Positions 1 to 8,804 of a stretch of 38,867 bases of DNA are shown in pieces; within the stretch, counting starts at the first letter, position 1, and each line of letters begins with the position of its first letter. The position numbers and the translations under genes are program-made. The DNA is from Candidatus Desulfovibrio intestinigallinarum. GTDB taxonomy: Bacteria; Desulfobacterota; Desulfovibrionia; Desulfovibrionales; Desulfovibrionaceae. The notes below the pieces were generated by a model. The model was given only the letters and a program-made list of their open reading frames with translations. It was not told the DNA's origin and did not search any database. The DNA lies in assembly GCA_019114565.1 (NCBI GenBank), contig DXFI01000170.1, positions 1-38,867 of the forward strand, read 5' to 3'.

Positions 1-41
1 GGAACCCTTTGCGCGCCAGCGAAAGGGTTCCCCTCCCCCTC
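1..41 (-). repeat. Repeat B fragment, terminator-like hairpin
   Basis: The hairpin has a GGAACCCTTT arm and a matching GAAAGGGTTCC arm, followed by CCCTCCCCCTC. It is cut by the window edge. It resembles the hairpin part of the B copies at 6336-6387 and 22215-22271. It lies behind mltG, on the far side of repeat A copy 1, and probably ends the mltG transcript. There is no clear U-run. Confidence 0.5.
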
Positions 42-61
42 AATGCTTCACTTCACCTTTT

Positions 62-128
62 AGAGCATGTTCAGTTTGAAACGCTGTGCGTTTCAAACCA
101 TACGGCTTTTCAAAGCTAAAACGCTCTA
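62..128 (+). repeat. Repeat A copy 1 (internally deleted)
   Basis: The left end AGAGCATGTTCAGTTTGAAA and first hairpin (GTTTGAAACGC/GCGTTTCAAAC) are joined directly to the right end (TTTTCAAAG...ACGCTCT). About 80 bases of the centre are missing compared with full copies such as 31280-31426. It is flanked by TA on both sides. The right end lies 11 bases from the mltG stop codon. Confidence 0.85.
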
Positions 129-138
129 CCATCCCGGC

Positions 139-1179
139 TTACTGGGCGGCGCGGCGATTACGGAGATACTGCTGCACGGCGCGGTTATGCTCGCCCAGAG
201 TCTTGCTGAAGGAGTGTTCGCCGCCGTCCGTCTTGGCAACAAAGTAGAGGAAATCATGCTTTTCCGGGCTGATGGCCGCGGCAAGGGCGGTTATACCGAA
301 AGAACAGATGGGGCCGGGGGGAAGGCCGGGCCGCTGATAGGTGTTGTAGGCATTGCTGGTATCGTCGAGATGCTTGCGGCGCAGGTTGCCTTCAAAGTAG
401 CGCCCGAGTCCGTAGATAACGGTGGGATCGGCCTGCAGCAGCATGCCGCGCTCCAGACGATTTGCGTAGACACCGGCCACGCGGGGACGTTCGGCCCGGA
501 CGGCGGTTTCCCGCTCCACGATGGAGGCCAGAATCACCAGACGCCGGAGGGTGGCGGTATCGGGCTTTTTGCCGTCGGTCCAGAGAGGAGCGGCCTTGAG
601 CCAGAAGGTATCCACCATGCGCCCGGCCACGGCACGCGCCTGCGCCTTGTCCGGCACATCGGCCTTTTTCAGCAGATAGGTGTCCGGCATGAGGAAACCT
701 TCGGCGGAATCAAAGGGAATGCCGTAATGACGCAGAAAGGCGGGATCGAAAATAACTTCCCGGAAGTCCTCGGCCCGGACAAGACCCGCCTCTTCCAGAA
801 CTTCCGCCGTCTGCCACCAGGTCAGCCCCTCCCGCACAGTCACTCGGAAAAGAATGGGATGCCCGTTGACAAGGGTGTCCAGAATCTGCTCCGGCGTCCA
901 GCCGCTGTTGAGCGCAAAGCGGCCGGCCTGCATGCGATGGCCCCACTTCTTGTAGCGGGCCAGCAGGCGGAAATACAGCTCGTTGGAAATCAGCCCCTGA
1001 CTCTCCAGCCGCACGGCAACGGCGCGCATGGTGTCCCCGGGAGCAACATCAAAAACGCACTCGCGTCCGGGCTGCTCCGGCGGCGTATGCAGAAAGCGGT
1101 AGCCTTCATAGGCGGCAAAACCGGCCGCCCCGGCGCAAAGCAGAACAATCAGGGCCAGGAGCTTGAAGAAGAGCTTCAT
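139..1179 (-). CDS. mltG: Endolytic murein transglycosylase MltG
   Basis: MltG (YceG family) cuts nascent glycan strands at the outer face of the inner membrane and sets glycan chain length. The 346-residue protein has one N-terminal membrane segment (about residues 3-24), a LysM-like region (about 40-115) and the YceG catalytic domain. Family motifs visible are PDTY (165-168), ASIVERET (218-225, with catalytic Glu at about 222), LQADPTVIYG (248-257) and GLPPGPI (285-291). Length is normal for the family. The start ATG at 1177-1179 overlaps the ruvX stop by four bases (ATGA), so the two genes are translationally coupled. trpS lies just upstream in the same run. Repeat A copy 1 follows the stop codon. 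Confidence 0.95.
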   Translation of the reverse strand: MKLFFKLLALIVLLCAGAAGFAAYEGYRFLHTPPEQPGRECVFDVAPGDTMRAVAVRLESQGLISNELYFRLLARYKKWGHRMQAGRFALNSGWTPEQILDTLVNGHPILFRVTVREGLTWWQTAEVLEEAGLVRAEDFREVIFDPAFLRHYGIPFDSAEGFLMPDTYLLKKADVPDKAQARAVAGRMVDTFWLKAAPLWTDGKKPDTATLRRLVILASIVERETAVRAERPRVAGVYANRLERGMLLQADPTVIYGLGRYFEGNLRRKHLDDTSNAYNTYQRPGLPPGPICSFGITALAAAISPEKHDFLYFVAKTDGGEHSFSKTLGEHNRAVQQYLRNRRAAQ

Positions 1180-1613
1180 GCAGGCATCCTCTGGTCGGGG
1201 GGCAGAGACAGGAAGGATTGCAGGATACGCACGGCGGCCTGCTGATCAAGCACGGCCTTGCGCCGGGAATGCTGCACCCCGGCTTCACGCAGATCGGACC
1301 AGGCTTCTTCGGAGCTGAGAAACTCCGGCATGAAGTACAGGGGGACGGAGAGGCGGCGCTTGAGACGCTCCGCCACCTTGCGCACCTGCCGCGTTGTCAG
1401 ACTGTCGCTGCCGTCATCCAGCAGGGGAAGCCCCATGACGACGGCCTCGACGCCCTCGCTTTCGGCCAGGGCCGCCAGTGCGTCAAGAAGGGCCTTGCGC
1501 CCGGAAAAATCATCCAGACGCAAGGTTTTCAGCGGATAGGCCAGCACGCCGCCGGGATCGCAGGCGGCGAGCCCGGTGCGCGCAAGGCCGTAATCAATGC
1601 CGAGGCATTTCAT
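1176..1613 (-). CDS. ruvX: RuvX/YqgF-type Holliday junction resolvase-like nuclease
   Basis: The family has an RNase H-like fold and acts in pre-16S rRNA 5'-end maturation; a Holliday-junction role was proposed first. The protein is 145 residues, the usual size, and begins MKCLGIDYGLARTG with the first catalytic Asp in GIDYG. It also shows VVMGLPLLDDG near the middle and the LDQQAAVRILQSFL motif near the end (D-x-x-AA-x-x-IL). The reading frame is open further upstream, but that part (rich in Pro and Gly) overlaps trpS. The ATG at 1611-1613 is therefore chosen, 10 bases after the trpS stop. No strong ribosome binding site is visible. It overlaps mltG by four bases. Confidence 0.9.
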   Translation of the reverse strand: MKCLGIDYGLARTGLAACDPGGVLAYPLKTLRLDDFSGRKALLDALAALAESEGVEAVVMGLPLLDDGSDSLTTRQVRKVAERLKRRLSVPLYFMPEFLSSEEAWSDLREAGVQHSRRKAVLDQQAAVRILQSFLSLPPDQRMPA

Positions 1614-1623
1614 GAGAATCGGA

Positions 1624-2607
1624 CTAGAGGCCCATCTTGGCCCGCACATCCTCAAGGGTGGCGGAGGCAAAGGCCCGGGCCCGGTCGTTGCCGTCCGCGA
1701 GAATGGCACGGACGCGTTCGGTGCTGAGCGTGGCGCGCCGCTCCTGCAGAGGAGCCAGAAACTCGCCGAGATGTTTCAGGAAGCGCTTCTTGCAGTCCAC
1801 GCAGCCGAACGTGGCTCCCGTACAGCCGCTGCGGATTTCTTCCTGCTCCTCCTTGCTGGACAGCAGCAGGTGATAGGGGAAGAGATTGCAGATATCGGGG
1901 TTGCCGGGATCGCTCTTGCGCAGGCGGTTCTTGTCCGTGAACATGCCGCGAACCTTGGCCTCGATATCGCTCATGGCATCGCTCAGGAAGATGCCGTTGT
2001 TGTAGCTCTTGGACATCTTGCGGCCGTCGAGACCGGGACACTTGGCGGCGGGCGTCAGCATGGCCTGCGGTTCCGGGAAGGTTTCGCCGTACAGGTAGTT
2101 GAAGCGCCGGGCGATTTCCCGCGTCAGCTCCATGTGAGGAAGCTGATCCTCGCCCACGGGCACGCCGTGCGGCTTGTACATCAGAATATCCGCGGCCATC
2201 AGCACGGGGTAGCACAGGAAACCCGCGTTGCCGAGGTCCTTGTTGCTGATCTGCTGCTGCTGTTCCTTGTAGGTGGGGTTCCGCTCCAGCCAGGAAACAG
2301 GCGTGATCATGGACAGCAGCAGAGAAAGCTCGGCATGTTCCTTGACGGCGGACTGCCGGAAAATCACGCATTGTTCGGGATCAAGACCGGCGGCGACCCA
2401 GTCCTTCACCATTTCGTCGATATTATCCCGCACCCGGGAGGGGTCCGCGTAGTCGCTGGTCAGGGCGTGCCAGTCAGCGACGAAGAAGTAGGCTTCTTCC
2501 GTGCGTTGCAGCTCCACATAATTTTTCAGCACGCCGAAATAGTGGCCCAGATGCAGCGGGCCCGTGGGGCGCATGCCGGAAACGGTGCGGGGACGTTGAT
2601 TGCTCAT
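1624..2607 (-). CDS. trpS: Tryptophanyl-tRNA synthetase
   Basis: This class I synthetase charges tRNA-Trp. The 327-residue protein has the HIGH-type motif as HLGH (residues 19-22, in GPLHLGHYFG) and KMSKS at 198-202. Size and motif spacing fit bacterial TrpRS. Also visible are VPVGEDQ (150-156) and a region with several cysteines near residues 255-265 (CTGATFGCVDCKK), a pattern seen in some TrpRS. It is followed after 10 bases by ruvX and preceded by the M50 protease gene. The 63-base gap to that gene holds a GC palindrome (GCCGGGCC/GGCCCGGC, about 2633-2653). Confidence 0.96.
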   Translation of the reverse strand: MSNQRPRTVSGMRPTGPLHLGHYFGVLKNYVELQRTEEAYFFVADWHALTSDYADPSRVRDNIDEMVKDWVAAGLDPEQCVIFRQSAVKEHAELSLLLSMITPVSWLERNPTYKEQQQQISNKDLGNAGFLCYPVLMAADILMYKPHGVPVGEDQLPHMELTREIARRFNYLYGETFPEPQAMLTPAAKCPGLDGRKMSKSYNNGIFLSDAMSDIEAKVRGMFTDKNRLRKSDPGNPDICNLFPYHLLLSSKEEQEEIRSGCTGATFGCVDCKKRFLKHLGEFLAPLQERRATLSTERVRAILADGNDRARAFASATLEDVRAKMGL

Positions 2608-2670
2608 GGGAATCCTTCCTGATGGTTCGCGGGCCGGGCCTCCCGGCCCGGCGAGACAAGCGGAGCCGCC

Positions 2671-3339
2671 CTACAGAGCGGACAGACCGAACAAAGAAAA
2701 CAGCGTATGCAGGCACAGTCGCATGAGGGGAAGCAGCAGCCTGTCCAGCAGACCTGCCGCCATCAGCCCTATAAGAATGACCATGCCGTAGCGTTCCACG
2801 CTCATATAGCGGGCCGCGACGCCGGGAGGCAGAAAATACGCCAGCACCCGGCTGCCGTCCAGCGGCGGTACAGGCAGCATGTTGAGGCAGGCAAGCCCGA
2901 TATTGATGCCTGCGCCGTAAATCAGTGCCATGATGACAAATTCCGCCGTGGGGCTGTCGGACGGATTAAGGCCCAGAAAAACGCGCAGCAGGGCGGCCAT
3001 GATCACGGCCAGCAGCAGATTTGTCCCCGGCCCGGCCAGCGCCACCAGCATCATGCCCTTGATCGGGTTGCGGAAATAGCGGGGATTGACCGGCACGGGC
3101 TTGGCCCAGCCGAAAACAAAGCCCCCCAGAACGCTGGTCAGCACAAAGACCGCAAGCCCCAGCGGATCGATATGCGGCAGGGGGTTGATGGTCAGGCGTC
3201 CCATAAAACGGGGCGTGGGATCTCCCAGCTTGTCCGCAACCCAGCCGTGCGCCACTTCATGCAGGATAATGCCGAGCAGCGCGGGAAGAAAGATCACGGA
3301 CACGCGCTGCACCGTTGCAAAGATATCAAAATCCATCAT
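2671..3339 (-). CDS. Site-2 protease family (M50) membrane metalloprotease
   Basis: This is an integral membrane zinc protease of the small M50 class (YwhC/Rv-type). The 222-residue protein has HEVAH (residues 27-31), giving the HExxH zinc ligands and catalytic Glu. The third ligand Asp lies in NMLPVPPLDG (D161). Four to six hydrophobic segments are visible. There is no PDZ domain, unlike RseP. Substrates are unknown. Two ATG codons are adjacent at the start and either could be used. It sits upstream of trpS on the same strand, a neighbourhood common in this bacterial group. Confidence 0.88.
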   Translation of the reverse strand: MMDFDIFATVQRVSVIFLPALLGIILHEVAHGWVADKLGDPTPRFMGRLTINPLPHIDPLGLAVFVLTSVLGGFVFGWAKPVPVNPRYFRNPIKGMMLVALAGPGTNLLLAVIMAALLRVFLGLNPSDSPTAEFVIMALIYGAGINIGLACLNMLPVPPLDGSRVLAYFLPPGVAARYMSVERYGMVILIGLMAAGLLDRLLLPLMRLCLHTLFSLFGLSAL

Positions 3340-3397
3340 GGGCGGCTTGTATCATGGGCTCTGCGGACTGTCGAGCCGCTGCCGCAGGGCAGGGCGA

Positions 3398-3697
3398 TTA
3401 CTGCTTTTCCGTACCCGCGGGCTCTTTCCGGGCCTCGACGTCATGCAGCATGCGCAGCACCAGATCCGCCATGGGCTGAGGGTCCACATCCATCGTCCGG
3501 GGAAAAGAGATGCCGCGCTCGGCCATGGCGGTCTTGAGCGCTTCCATATTGCCCAGACCGGCCATGGAAATGGCCGTTGAAGCGCTGATGCGATTCATGG
3601 AAAAATTCCGCAGAATATCCCGCAGCCGCTCTTCTTCCTTCTGCGCGGCGAGCGCGCGCTCATCCACTGCGGGCTTCTTCTTTCCGAAACCAAACAT
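3398..3697 (-). CDS. Small conserved-looking protein of unknown function
   Basis: The product is 99 residues and starts MFGFGKKKPAVDERALAAQ, a lysine-rich N-terminus followed by a predicted helix. The middle (SMNRISASTAISMAGLGNMEALKTAMAERGISFP) alternates small and hydrophobic residues. There is no signal peptide, cysteine motif or recognised domain. The start at 3695-3697 is chosen because GGAG lies 9 bases upstream. The open frame further upstream would be encoded largely by repeat A copy 2 and lacks a site. It is probably cotranscribed with the M50 protease gene 58 bases downstream. I do not recognise the family. Confidence 0.6.
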   Translation of the reverse strand: MFGFGKKKPAVDERALAAQKEEERLRDILRNFSMNRISASTAISMAGLGNMEALKTAMAERGISFPRTMDVDPQPMADLVLRMLHDVEARKEPAGTEKQ

Positions 3698-3884
3698 CCT
3701 CTGTCGCTCCTTTGCACCGTACGGTGCCGCAAAACATGGACGTTCACAAAAAACGGGCTTTTCCCTTCCCTCTTTCCACGTCCGGGGACGGTGGCCGCAA
3801 CAACGGCAACGCCCGCGGCGATCCGTCTTACAGAAAAACACGCGCCAGGAGAAGGGCAGGGGCCCGGTGATGCAAACGCCGTCC

Positions 3885-4029
3885 AGAGCATTTTCAGTTT
3901 GAAACGCTTCGCATTTCAAACCATACGGCCTGCCGCTTCGCGGGAAAAACGCGGTTTTTCCGCTTACTTCGGGCCGGGCGGCGCTGTGCCGCCGCCTCGC
4001 GTTTCACCTTTTCAAAACTAAAACGCCCT
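3885..4029 (+). repeat. Repeat A copy 2 (full length)
   Basis: The copy is full length with all four hairpins. Its right end reads ACGCCCTA rather than ACGCTCTA. The last bases supply the TAG stop codon (read on the minus strand, 4028-4030) of the ThiS/MoaD-like gene. The rest of the 3698-4027 gap (3698-3884) holds nothing I recognise. Confidence 0.9.
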
Positions 4030-4276
4030 AGCCGGCAGAAGCCACCTTGCGCACCAGCAGCCGGTCATCCGGCCAGATGCGGCGATCCGGCGTCAGCAGT
4101 TCGCCCTCACGTGCCACCAGAGCACATTCTTCCGCGATATCCAGCGCTGCGAGCAGCTGACGCGCCGTCTTGGGACGCGGCAGCGAAAGCAGGGTATCCT
4201 CGGGCTGCAACAGCACGGTCACACGTGCGCCTGTGTGCTCGGGCACACGGATGAGAGGGCTCTTTTCGTCAGACAT
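4028..4276 (-). CDS. ThiS/MoaD-like small protein
   Basis: The product is 82 residues with the layout of a ubiquitin-fold sulfur carrier. There is a first strand pair (VTVLLQPEDTLLSLPRP), a helix (TARQLLAALDI), then ALVAREGELLTPDRRIWPDDRLLVRKV and a glycine terminus. In ThiS and MoaD the C-terminal Gly-Gly is activated as a thiocarboxylate; here the end is ...KVASAG, with only one terminal glycine. It may be a divergent carrier or a fold relative without that chemistry. No activating E1-like enzyme lies nearby. The stop codon is provided by repeat A copy 2. Assignment rests on length and strand/helix pattern only. Confidence 0.55.
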   Translation of the reverse strand: MSDEKSPLIRVPEHTGARVTVLLQPEDTLLSLPRPKTARQLLAALDIAEECALVAREGELLTPDRRIWPDDRLLVRKVASAG

Positions 4277-4301
4277 GGCAGTTCCTGCGGCTGAAGGTTA
4301 C

Positions 4302-4447
4302 AGAGCATTCTTAGTTTGAAACGCGTTGCGTTTCAAACCATACGACCTGTCGTTTCGCGGAAAAAACGCGGCTTTTTCCACTCGCTTCGGGCCGGGCGGC
4401 GCTGTGCCGCCGCCTCGCGTTTACTTTTTTTCAAAGGCAAACGCTCT
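4302..4447 (+). repeat. Repeat A copy 3 (full length)
   Basis: Full-length element between the ThiS-like gene and the membrane protein gene, both on the minus strand. The first hairpin is GTTTGAAACGC/GCGTTTCAAAC, the C:G variant of the more common T:A pair. The right end faces the 3' end of the membrane protein gene, 60 bases away. Between them lies a short GGGGCG/CGCCCC hairpin (about 4488-4503). Confidence 0.9.
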
Positions 4448-4506
4448 CAACACAATGACAGCACGCCGTTTCCGGCAGAAATACGGACGGGGCGTTCCCG
4501 CCCCGG

Positions 4507-5472
4507 TCAGTTCATGGCAAAAGCATAGTACAATGCGGCCATAAGCGCCATGCTCAGAGCACGCAGCCCCTGATTGGCCAGAATCAGACGCAGAGCCAGT
4601 TCCGGCCGGAAGAAGCCCGCATAGGCAGGCAGCTGATGGCGAATGGCGCGCATGGGGGTGGACAGGATGTTCCCCACCATCAGCGCCATGACGATATCCT
4701 CGGGGCTCAGCCCCCCGGCCTGCAGCGCGGAACCTGCCGCGCCCAGAGCGGCCCCGAGCTCGGCGGCCAGATGCAGCAGAATGATGCCCAGCGCCTGCGG
4801 CTTGATCATGGGCAGCCAGTCCAGATGCCGTCCCAGCCAGGCCTCGGCTGCGGCAAAAGCGCCGTACCGCTGTAAAAGATACATAAGGATATAGACGGGC
4901 ACAGTAAACAGAACAAGGCGGGGCAGACGACGCAGGAAGCGCCGCCAGGCCTTTTGAAAGGCCACGCTCCAGATCGCGCCGCCGGTCTGCTCCGGCTCGC
5001 GGGGGAGGGCGCCGACGGGAGCGGGCGGCAGCAGCCGCCGGGCAACCGCCACGGTAAGGGCCGTGCGCAAAATCGCCGCCGCCAGCGTCAGACCGACATA
5101 GATCACGGCGGGGAAACCGAGCACCGGCCAGGTCAGCAGAAAGATGGTGGGGGTATGCACCAGATAAGCGGGCAGGCTGTTGAACAGGTTCGCCAGCATG
5201 AGTTCCCGGCGATCCAGCTCTCCGCGCCGATGGCTTTCGGAAAGCAGACCGTTTGCCCCGGCAGGGGACACAAAGGCCAGCGCAAAGGCCGCGCCCGCCA
5301 CTTCCCGCAAATGGGCCGCCCGGGCCAGCGGGGCGGACAGGCGCGCCAGATGGCGCGTCCAGCGGAGCGCCTCAAGAATATTGGCAACCAGCAGGCCGAA
5401 AGCCATTCCCAGAAGCAGACGACACAGGGGCCAGCCCAGCGCCTGCCAGTAGTGCAGGAGGGAATCCGTCAT
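4507..5472 (-). CDS. Polytopic membrane protein, nucleoside-recognition (Gate) type
   Basis: The 321-residue protein has about eight hydrophobic segments arranged as two similar halves. Each half contains a long helix followed by a short polar turn, for example SPAGANGLLSE near residue 70 and GNILSTPMRAI near residue 270. This resembles the Gate/nucleoside-recognition family, which includes SpmA/SpmB-like and FeoB-core-like proteins, but no transport substrate can be assigned. The start ATG follows the rnhA stop by 12 bases, so the two form an operon. The downstream end meets repeat A copy 3. Confidence 0.6.
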   Translation of the reverse strand: MTDSLLHYWQALGWPLCRLLLGMAFGLLVANILEALRWTRHLARLSAPLARAAHLREVAGAAFALAFVSPAGANGLLSESHRRGELDRRELMLANLFNSLPAYLVHTPTIFLLTWPVLGFPAVIYVGLTLAAAILRTALTVAVARRLLPPAPVGALPREPEQTGGAIWSVAFQKAWRRFLRRLPRLVLFTVPVYILMYLLQRYGAFAAAEAWLGRHLDWLPMIKPQALGIILLHLAAELGAALGAAGSALQAGGLSPEDIVMALMVGNILSTPMRAIRHQLPAYAGFFRPELALRLILANQGLRALSMALMAALYYAFAMN

Positions 5473-5484
5473 GAAAACTCGATA

Positions 5485-5964
5485 TTACGCATTCTCCGCC
5501 GAAAAACCGGTATCTTCGGGGAGATCGGGACGGGCGGCCTCCGTGCGGGCGAGCTCGTCGCAACGTTCGTTTTCGGGGTGTCCGGCATGGCCCCGCAACC
5601 AGTGAAACGTCACTTCATGCCGTTGCAGCAAAGCGGGCAGACGCTGCCAGAGGTCCACATTCTTTACGGGTTTCTTGTCGGACTTGACCCAGTTCTTCCG
5701 CTTCCAGCCCCAGAGCCAGCCCTTACTGATGGCATGACAGACGTATTGCGAATCCGTATACAGAGCCACGACGCAGGGCTCGCGCAGTGTGCCCAGCGCC
5801 TCCAGCACCGCGCTCAGCTCCATGCGGTTGTTGGTCGTCAGGCGCGCGCCGCCGGAAATTTCCCTGCGGTGTTCCGTACCGTCCAGTTGGAGAATGGCCG
5901 CCCAGCCTCCGGGGCCGGGATTGCCGAGACAGGAACCGTCCGTATAAATGGTGACATTTTTCAT
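5485..5964 (-). CDS. rnhA: Ribonuclease HI
   Basis: RNase HI degrades the RNA strand of RNA-DNA hybrids, removing R-loops and replication primers. The 159-residue protein has the full catalytic set: D9 (IYTDGS), E49 (NRMEL), D71 (YTDSQY), H126 ([13 protein letters not shown]) and D136. Trp-rich [11 protein letters not shown] (residues 82-92) is the basic handle region. The length equals that of the E. coli enzyme plus a few C-terminal residues. The ATG at 5962-5964 is chosen because the family begins MKxVxIYTDG; the upstream open frame adds a tail unlike the family. The next gene follows after 12 bases. Confidence 0.96.
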   Translation of the reverse strand: MKNVTIYTDGSCLGNPGPGGWAAILQLDGTEHRREISGGARLTTNNRMELSAVLEALGTLREPCVVALYTDSQYVCHAISKGWLWGWKRKNWVKSDKKPVKNVDLWQRLPALLQRHEVTFHWLRGHAGHPENERCDELARTEAARPDLPEDTGFSAENA

Positions 5965-6157
5965 GAACGTCTGAAAAACTGTGTGAAAAGAAAGCGGGGA
6001 AAGACAGAAAAGAGCAGGGGAGGCGGGAAACCGCCTTCCGGAACAGAGCCTGTGTGCCACAGGCGGGGACGGCAGGCAATGATTTTTTCACCCTGTGCCC
6101 GGCCTGCCGGGATGCGGCCGCAAAGCCAAAAACACAGGGAGAACAAGAAAGGCAGGC
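5965..6157. other. Intergenic stretch upstream of rnhA
   Basis: No gene, RNA or clear promoter is visible here. Together with the two repeat remnants that follow, it makes up the 439-base gap between rnhA and ahcY. Confidence 0.5.
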
Positions 6158-6206
6158 GCAGCACCGCCGCCTCGCGCTTTACTTCTTTCAAAGACAAAAC
6201 GCTTTA
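6158..6206 (+). repeat. Repeat A copy 4 (right-end fragment)
   Basis: Only the last third remains: GCACCGCCGCCTCGCGC, then a divergent last hairpin ending AAACGCTTTAA. The left two thirds are lost. The right end still points to the 3' end of ahcY. Confidence 0.6.
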
Positions 6207-6302
6207 AGAGACAACTCCAGCGGTGCACCTTGCTGAAAAAGACGGAGCAGAGGAAACTCTGCACCTCTGCGACAGACCGCCTTACCTGAGACTACTGCAG
6301 GC

Positions 6303-6387
6303 ATAAAGCGGGTTTTGGGGAAGATGGGGGAGTTTGAGGGGGAAGAAACCCCTTTTTGCCGCGAGCAAAAGAGGTTTCTTCCCCCTC
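6303..6387 (-). repeat. Repeat B with long hairpin behind ahcY
   Basis: The tail (TAAAGCGGGTTTTGGGGAAG) and the hairpin match the B copy at 22132-22271 in the same orientation. The hairpin (6336-6387) pairs GAGGGGGAAGAAACC with GGTTTCTTCCCCCTC and extends through AAAAG/CTTTT, about 22 paired bases with one bulge. It begins 17 bases after the ahcY stop codon and is the likely transcript end or 3' stabiliser, although no U-run follows. Confidence 0.75.
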
Positions 6388-6403
6388 AAAACATATTCCT
6401 GTC

Positions 6404-7825
6404 TTAGTAGCGGTACATGGCGCTCTTGTAGGGGCCGTCCACGTTCACGCCGATGTAGTCGGCCTGTTCCTGGGTGAGGCGGGTCAGCTTGGCGCCGAGG
6501 CGGCCCAGATGCAGGCGGGCCACTTCTTCATCCAGTTCCTTGGGCAGGGTGTAGACCCTGGTTTCCAGCTTTTCAGTCGCCAGTTTGATCTGGGCGAGGG
6601 TCTGGTTGGTGAAGCTGTTGGACATGACGAAGCTGGCATGGCCGGTGGCGCAGCCGAGGTTCACCAGACGCCCTTCGGCCAGCACAATGATGCTGCGACC
6701 GGACTTGAGCGTCCACTTGTCCACCTGCGGCTTGATGTTCAGACGGGTGACGCCGGGCGTATTTTCAAGGTAGGTCATTTCAATTTCGTTGTCGAAGTGA
6801 CCGATATTGCAGACGATGGCTTCGTCCTTCATGCCTTCCATGTGCGCGCCGGTGATGACGTGATAGTTGCCGGTGCAGGTCACGTAGATGTCGCCGTAGG
6901 GGAGGGCGTCTTCCACGGTCGTGACTTCAAAGCCTTCCATGGCGGCCTGCAGAGCGCAGATGGGGTCAATTTCCGTCACCAGCACGCGCGCGCCGAAGCC
7001 GCGCATGGACTGGGCGCAGCCCTTGCCCACGTCGCCGTAACCGACAACGACGACAACCTTGCCCGCGACCATGATGTCGGTGGCGCGCTTGATGCCGTCG
7101 GCCAGAGATTCGCGGCAGCCGTAGAGGTTGTCGAACTTGGACTTGGTCACGGAGTCGTTCACGTTAATGGCGGGGAAGAGCAGCTTGCCTTCCTTTTCGA
7201 GCTGATAGAGACGATGCACGCCCGTGGTGGTTTCTTCGGACACGCCCTTCACGCGCGCCGCCACTTCATGCCAGTGACGCGGATTTTCCTTGTAGCGCAG
7301 GGCAAGGCGGTCGATCACGCACTGAAATTCCTTGTTGTCATAGGTCTTTTCGAGGATGGACGGATCATTTTCCGCTTCCACGCCCTTGTGGATCAGCAGG
7401 GTGGCGTCCCCGCCGTCGTCCACAATCAGATCCGGGCCCTTGCCGTCAGGCCAGGTCAGGGCCATTTCCGTGCACCACCAGTATTCTTCCAGGCTCTCGC
7501 CCTTCCAGGCGAAGACCTTGGCCATGCCCTGTTCCACGATGGAGGCGGCGGCATGATCCTGCGTGGAGAAAATGTTGCAGGAAGCCCAGCGGATGTCAGC
7601 GCCCAGTTCGTAGAGGGTCTTGATCAGCATGGCCGTCTGAATGGTCATGTGCAGGGAGCCGGTCACGCGCAGCCCCTTCAGCGGCTTCTGCGGGCCGTAT
7701 TTCTTGATGCACTCCATCAGACCGGGCATTTCGCGCTCGGAAAGCTGCATCTCCTTCTTGCCGAAATCGGCAAGGCTCATATCCGCCACCTTATGATCCA
7801 ACGAAAGATCAAGAGCCTGAGTCAT
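6404..7825 (-). CDS. ahcY: S-adenosylhomocysteinase
   Basis: The enzyme hydrolyses S-adenosylhomocysteine to homocysteine and adenosine, closing the methyl cycle. The 473-residue protein has the family's NAD-binding motif GYGDVGKG (262-269), the substrate segment [13 protein letters not shown] (221-233), [10 protein letters not shown] (198-207) and the conserved C-terminal end YKSAMYRY. Its length fits the bacterial form with the ~40-residue insert. The gene follows the ArsR-methyltransferase regulator by 11 bases and is surely cotranscribed with it. That context fits control of the SAM/SAH cycle. GGAG lies just before the start. Confidence 0.97.
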   Translation of the reverse strand: MTQALDLSLDHKVADMSLADFGKKEMQLSEREMPGLMECIKKYGPQKPLKGLRVTGSLHMTIQTAMLIKTLYELGADIRWASCNIFSTQDHAAASIVEQGMAKVFAWKGESLEEYWWCTEMALTWPDGKGPDLIVDDGGDATLLIHKGVEAENDPSILEKTYDNKEFQCVIDRLALRYKENPRHWHEVAARVKGVSEETTTGVHRLYQLEKEGKLLFPAINVNDSVTKSKFDNLYGCRESLADGIKRATDIMVAGKVVVVVGYGDVGKGCAQSMRGFGARVLVTEIDPICALQAAMEGFEVTTVEDALPYGDIYVTCTGNYHVITGAHMEGMKDEAIVCNIGHFDNEIEMTYLENTPGVTRLNIKPQVDKWTLKSGRSIIVLAEGRLVNLGCATGHASFVMSNSFTNQTLAQIKLATEKLETRVYTLPKELDEEVARLHLGRLGAKLTRLTQEQADYIGVNVDGPYKSAMYRY

Positions 7826-7836
7826 GGTAAATCTCC

Positions 7837-8784
7837 TTACAAAAGTGTGGACGCATCCCCGGCGCAGCCGGCAACCAGCAGCAGCAAAGACAGACCGCGT
7901 CCCACAGGTTGACGAGTACAGGACAAGAGGCTGAAACCGGCCCGCCGCAGGCCGCCGGTCAGCTGTTCTTCATCAAAGCCGAGCCAGCGGTCGCCATAGC
8001 GGCTGCGCATGGTTTCATCATCATGACGAAGAAAATCCGCCACAAACAGACGCCCGCCGGGCGTCAGGATGCGGCGCACCTCAAGCAGCACTTCCACAGG
8101 ATCGGAAAGATGATGCAACACAAGATTGATGCAGACGAAATCCGCCTCATGATCCCGCAGCGGCAGATGATCCAGCTCGCCGATGCGCAGCGAAAGACGG
8201 TTTTCGTTCGTCAAATCGGCAGGCGCAAAACGACGGCGGCAAATGTCCAGCATACGGGCGGAACCGTCCACGCCGACAAGCGTTCCGGCGCGCGGCAGAA
8301 GCCGCTCCAGCACCGCGCCGGTACCGCAACCGAGATCCACGGCCACCCCGCAATCCTGCGGCACGGCGGCGCATACGGCGGCGGGCAGATCGAACTCTCC
8401 GAGCACTTCCCGGTTCAGTTCATCCCAGTCCTCCGCAATGGCGTTAAAGAACTGCCGCGTGCTGCGCGCCCGTTCCTCTATGGTATGCGCCGCCGTGCGC
8501 AAATCCGCGCTCATGGCGGGGTCGGACTGAATGAACGGCAGTACGGCCCGCAGAAAATCCCGCGCCTCGCCCGCGGGCGCGGCGCAGTAAAAGACCCAGA
8601 GGCCGTCCCTCCGGGATGTCAGAAGCCCCGCTTCGGAGAGAATCTTCAAATGCCGGGAAATCCGCGACTGCCCCATATTCAGGATGCGTACAAGCTCGTT
8701 GACCGACAGCTCGTAATGCAACAAAATATGCACAAGACGCAGCCGCGTTTCATCGGAAAGAGCCTTGAAATAAGAAAGAGCCAT
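7837..8784 (-). CDS. sahR: ArsR-family regulator fused to SAM methyltransferase domain (SahR-like)
   Basis: Residues 1-80 form an ArsR winged helix-turn-helix ([26 protein letters not shown], then [18 protein letters not shown]). Residues about 115-300 form a class I methyltransferase fold with motif I VDLGCGTG (149-156) and [11 protein letters not shown] after it. No metal-binding cysteine pair of classical ArsR is visible in the recognition helix. SahR regulators described in Desulfovibrionales control ahcY and methionine-cycle genes and respond to S-adenosylhomocysteine. The location 11 bases upstream of ahcY matches. The methyltransferase-like domain probably senses SAM or SAH; whether it is catalytic is unknown. 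Autoregulation is likely through the palindromes at 8805-8827. Confidence 0.8.
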   Translation of the reverse strand: MALSYFKALSDETRLRLVHILLHYELSVNELVRILNMGQSRISRHLKILSEAGLLTSRRDGLWVFYCAAPAGEARDFLRAVLPFIQSDPAMSADLRTAAHTIEERARSTRQFFNAIAEDWDELNREVLGEFDLPAAVCAAVPQDCGVAVDLGCGTGAVLERLLPRAGTLVGVDGSARMLDICRRRFAPADLTNENRLSLRIGELDHLPLRDHEADFVCINLVLHHLSDPVEVLLEVRRILTPGGRLFVADFLRHDDETMRSRYGDRWLGFDEEQLTGGLRRAGFSLLSCTRQPVGRGLSLLLLVAGCAGDASTLL

Positions 8785-8804
8785 GCCAGCGCCTGCGGAT
8801 TCGG

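Noticed and set aside
6158-6206. A separate small regulatory RNA between rnhA and ahcY
   Set aside because: The sequence is explained as a remnant of repeat A. No promoter-terminator pair frames it.
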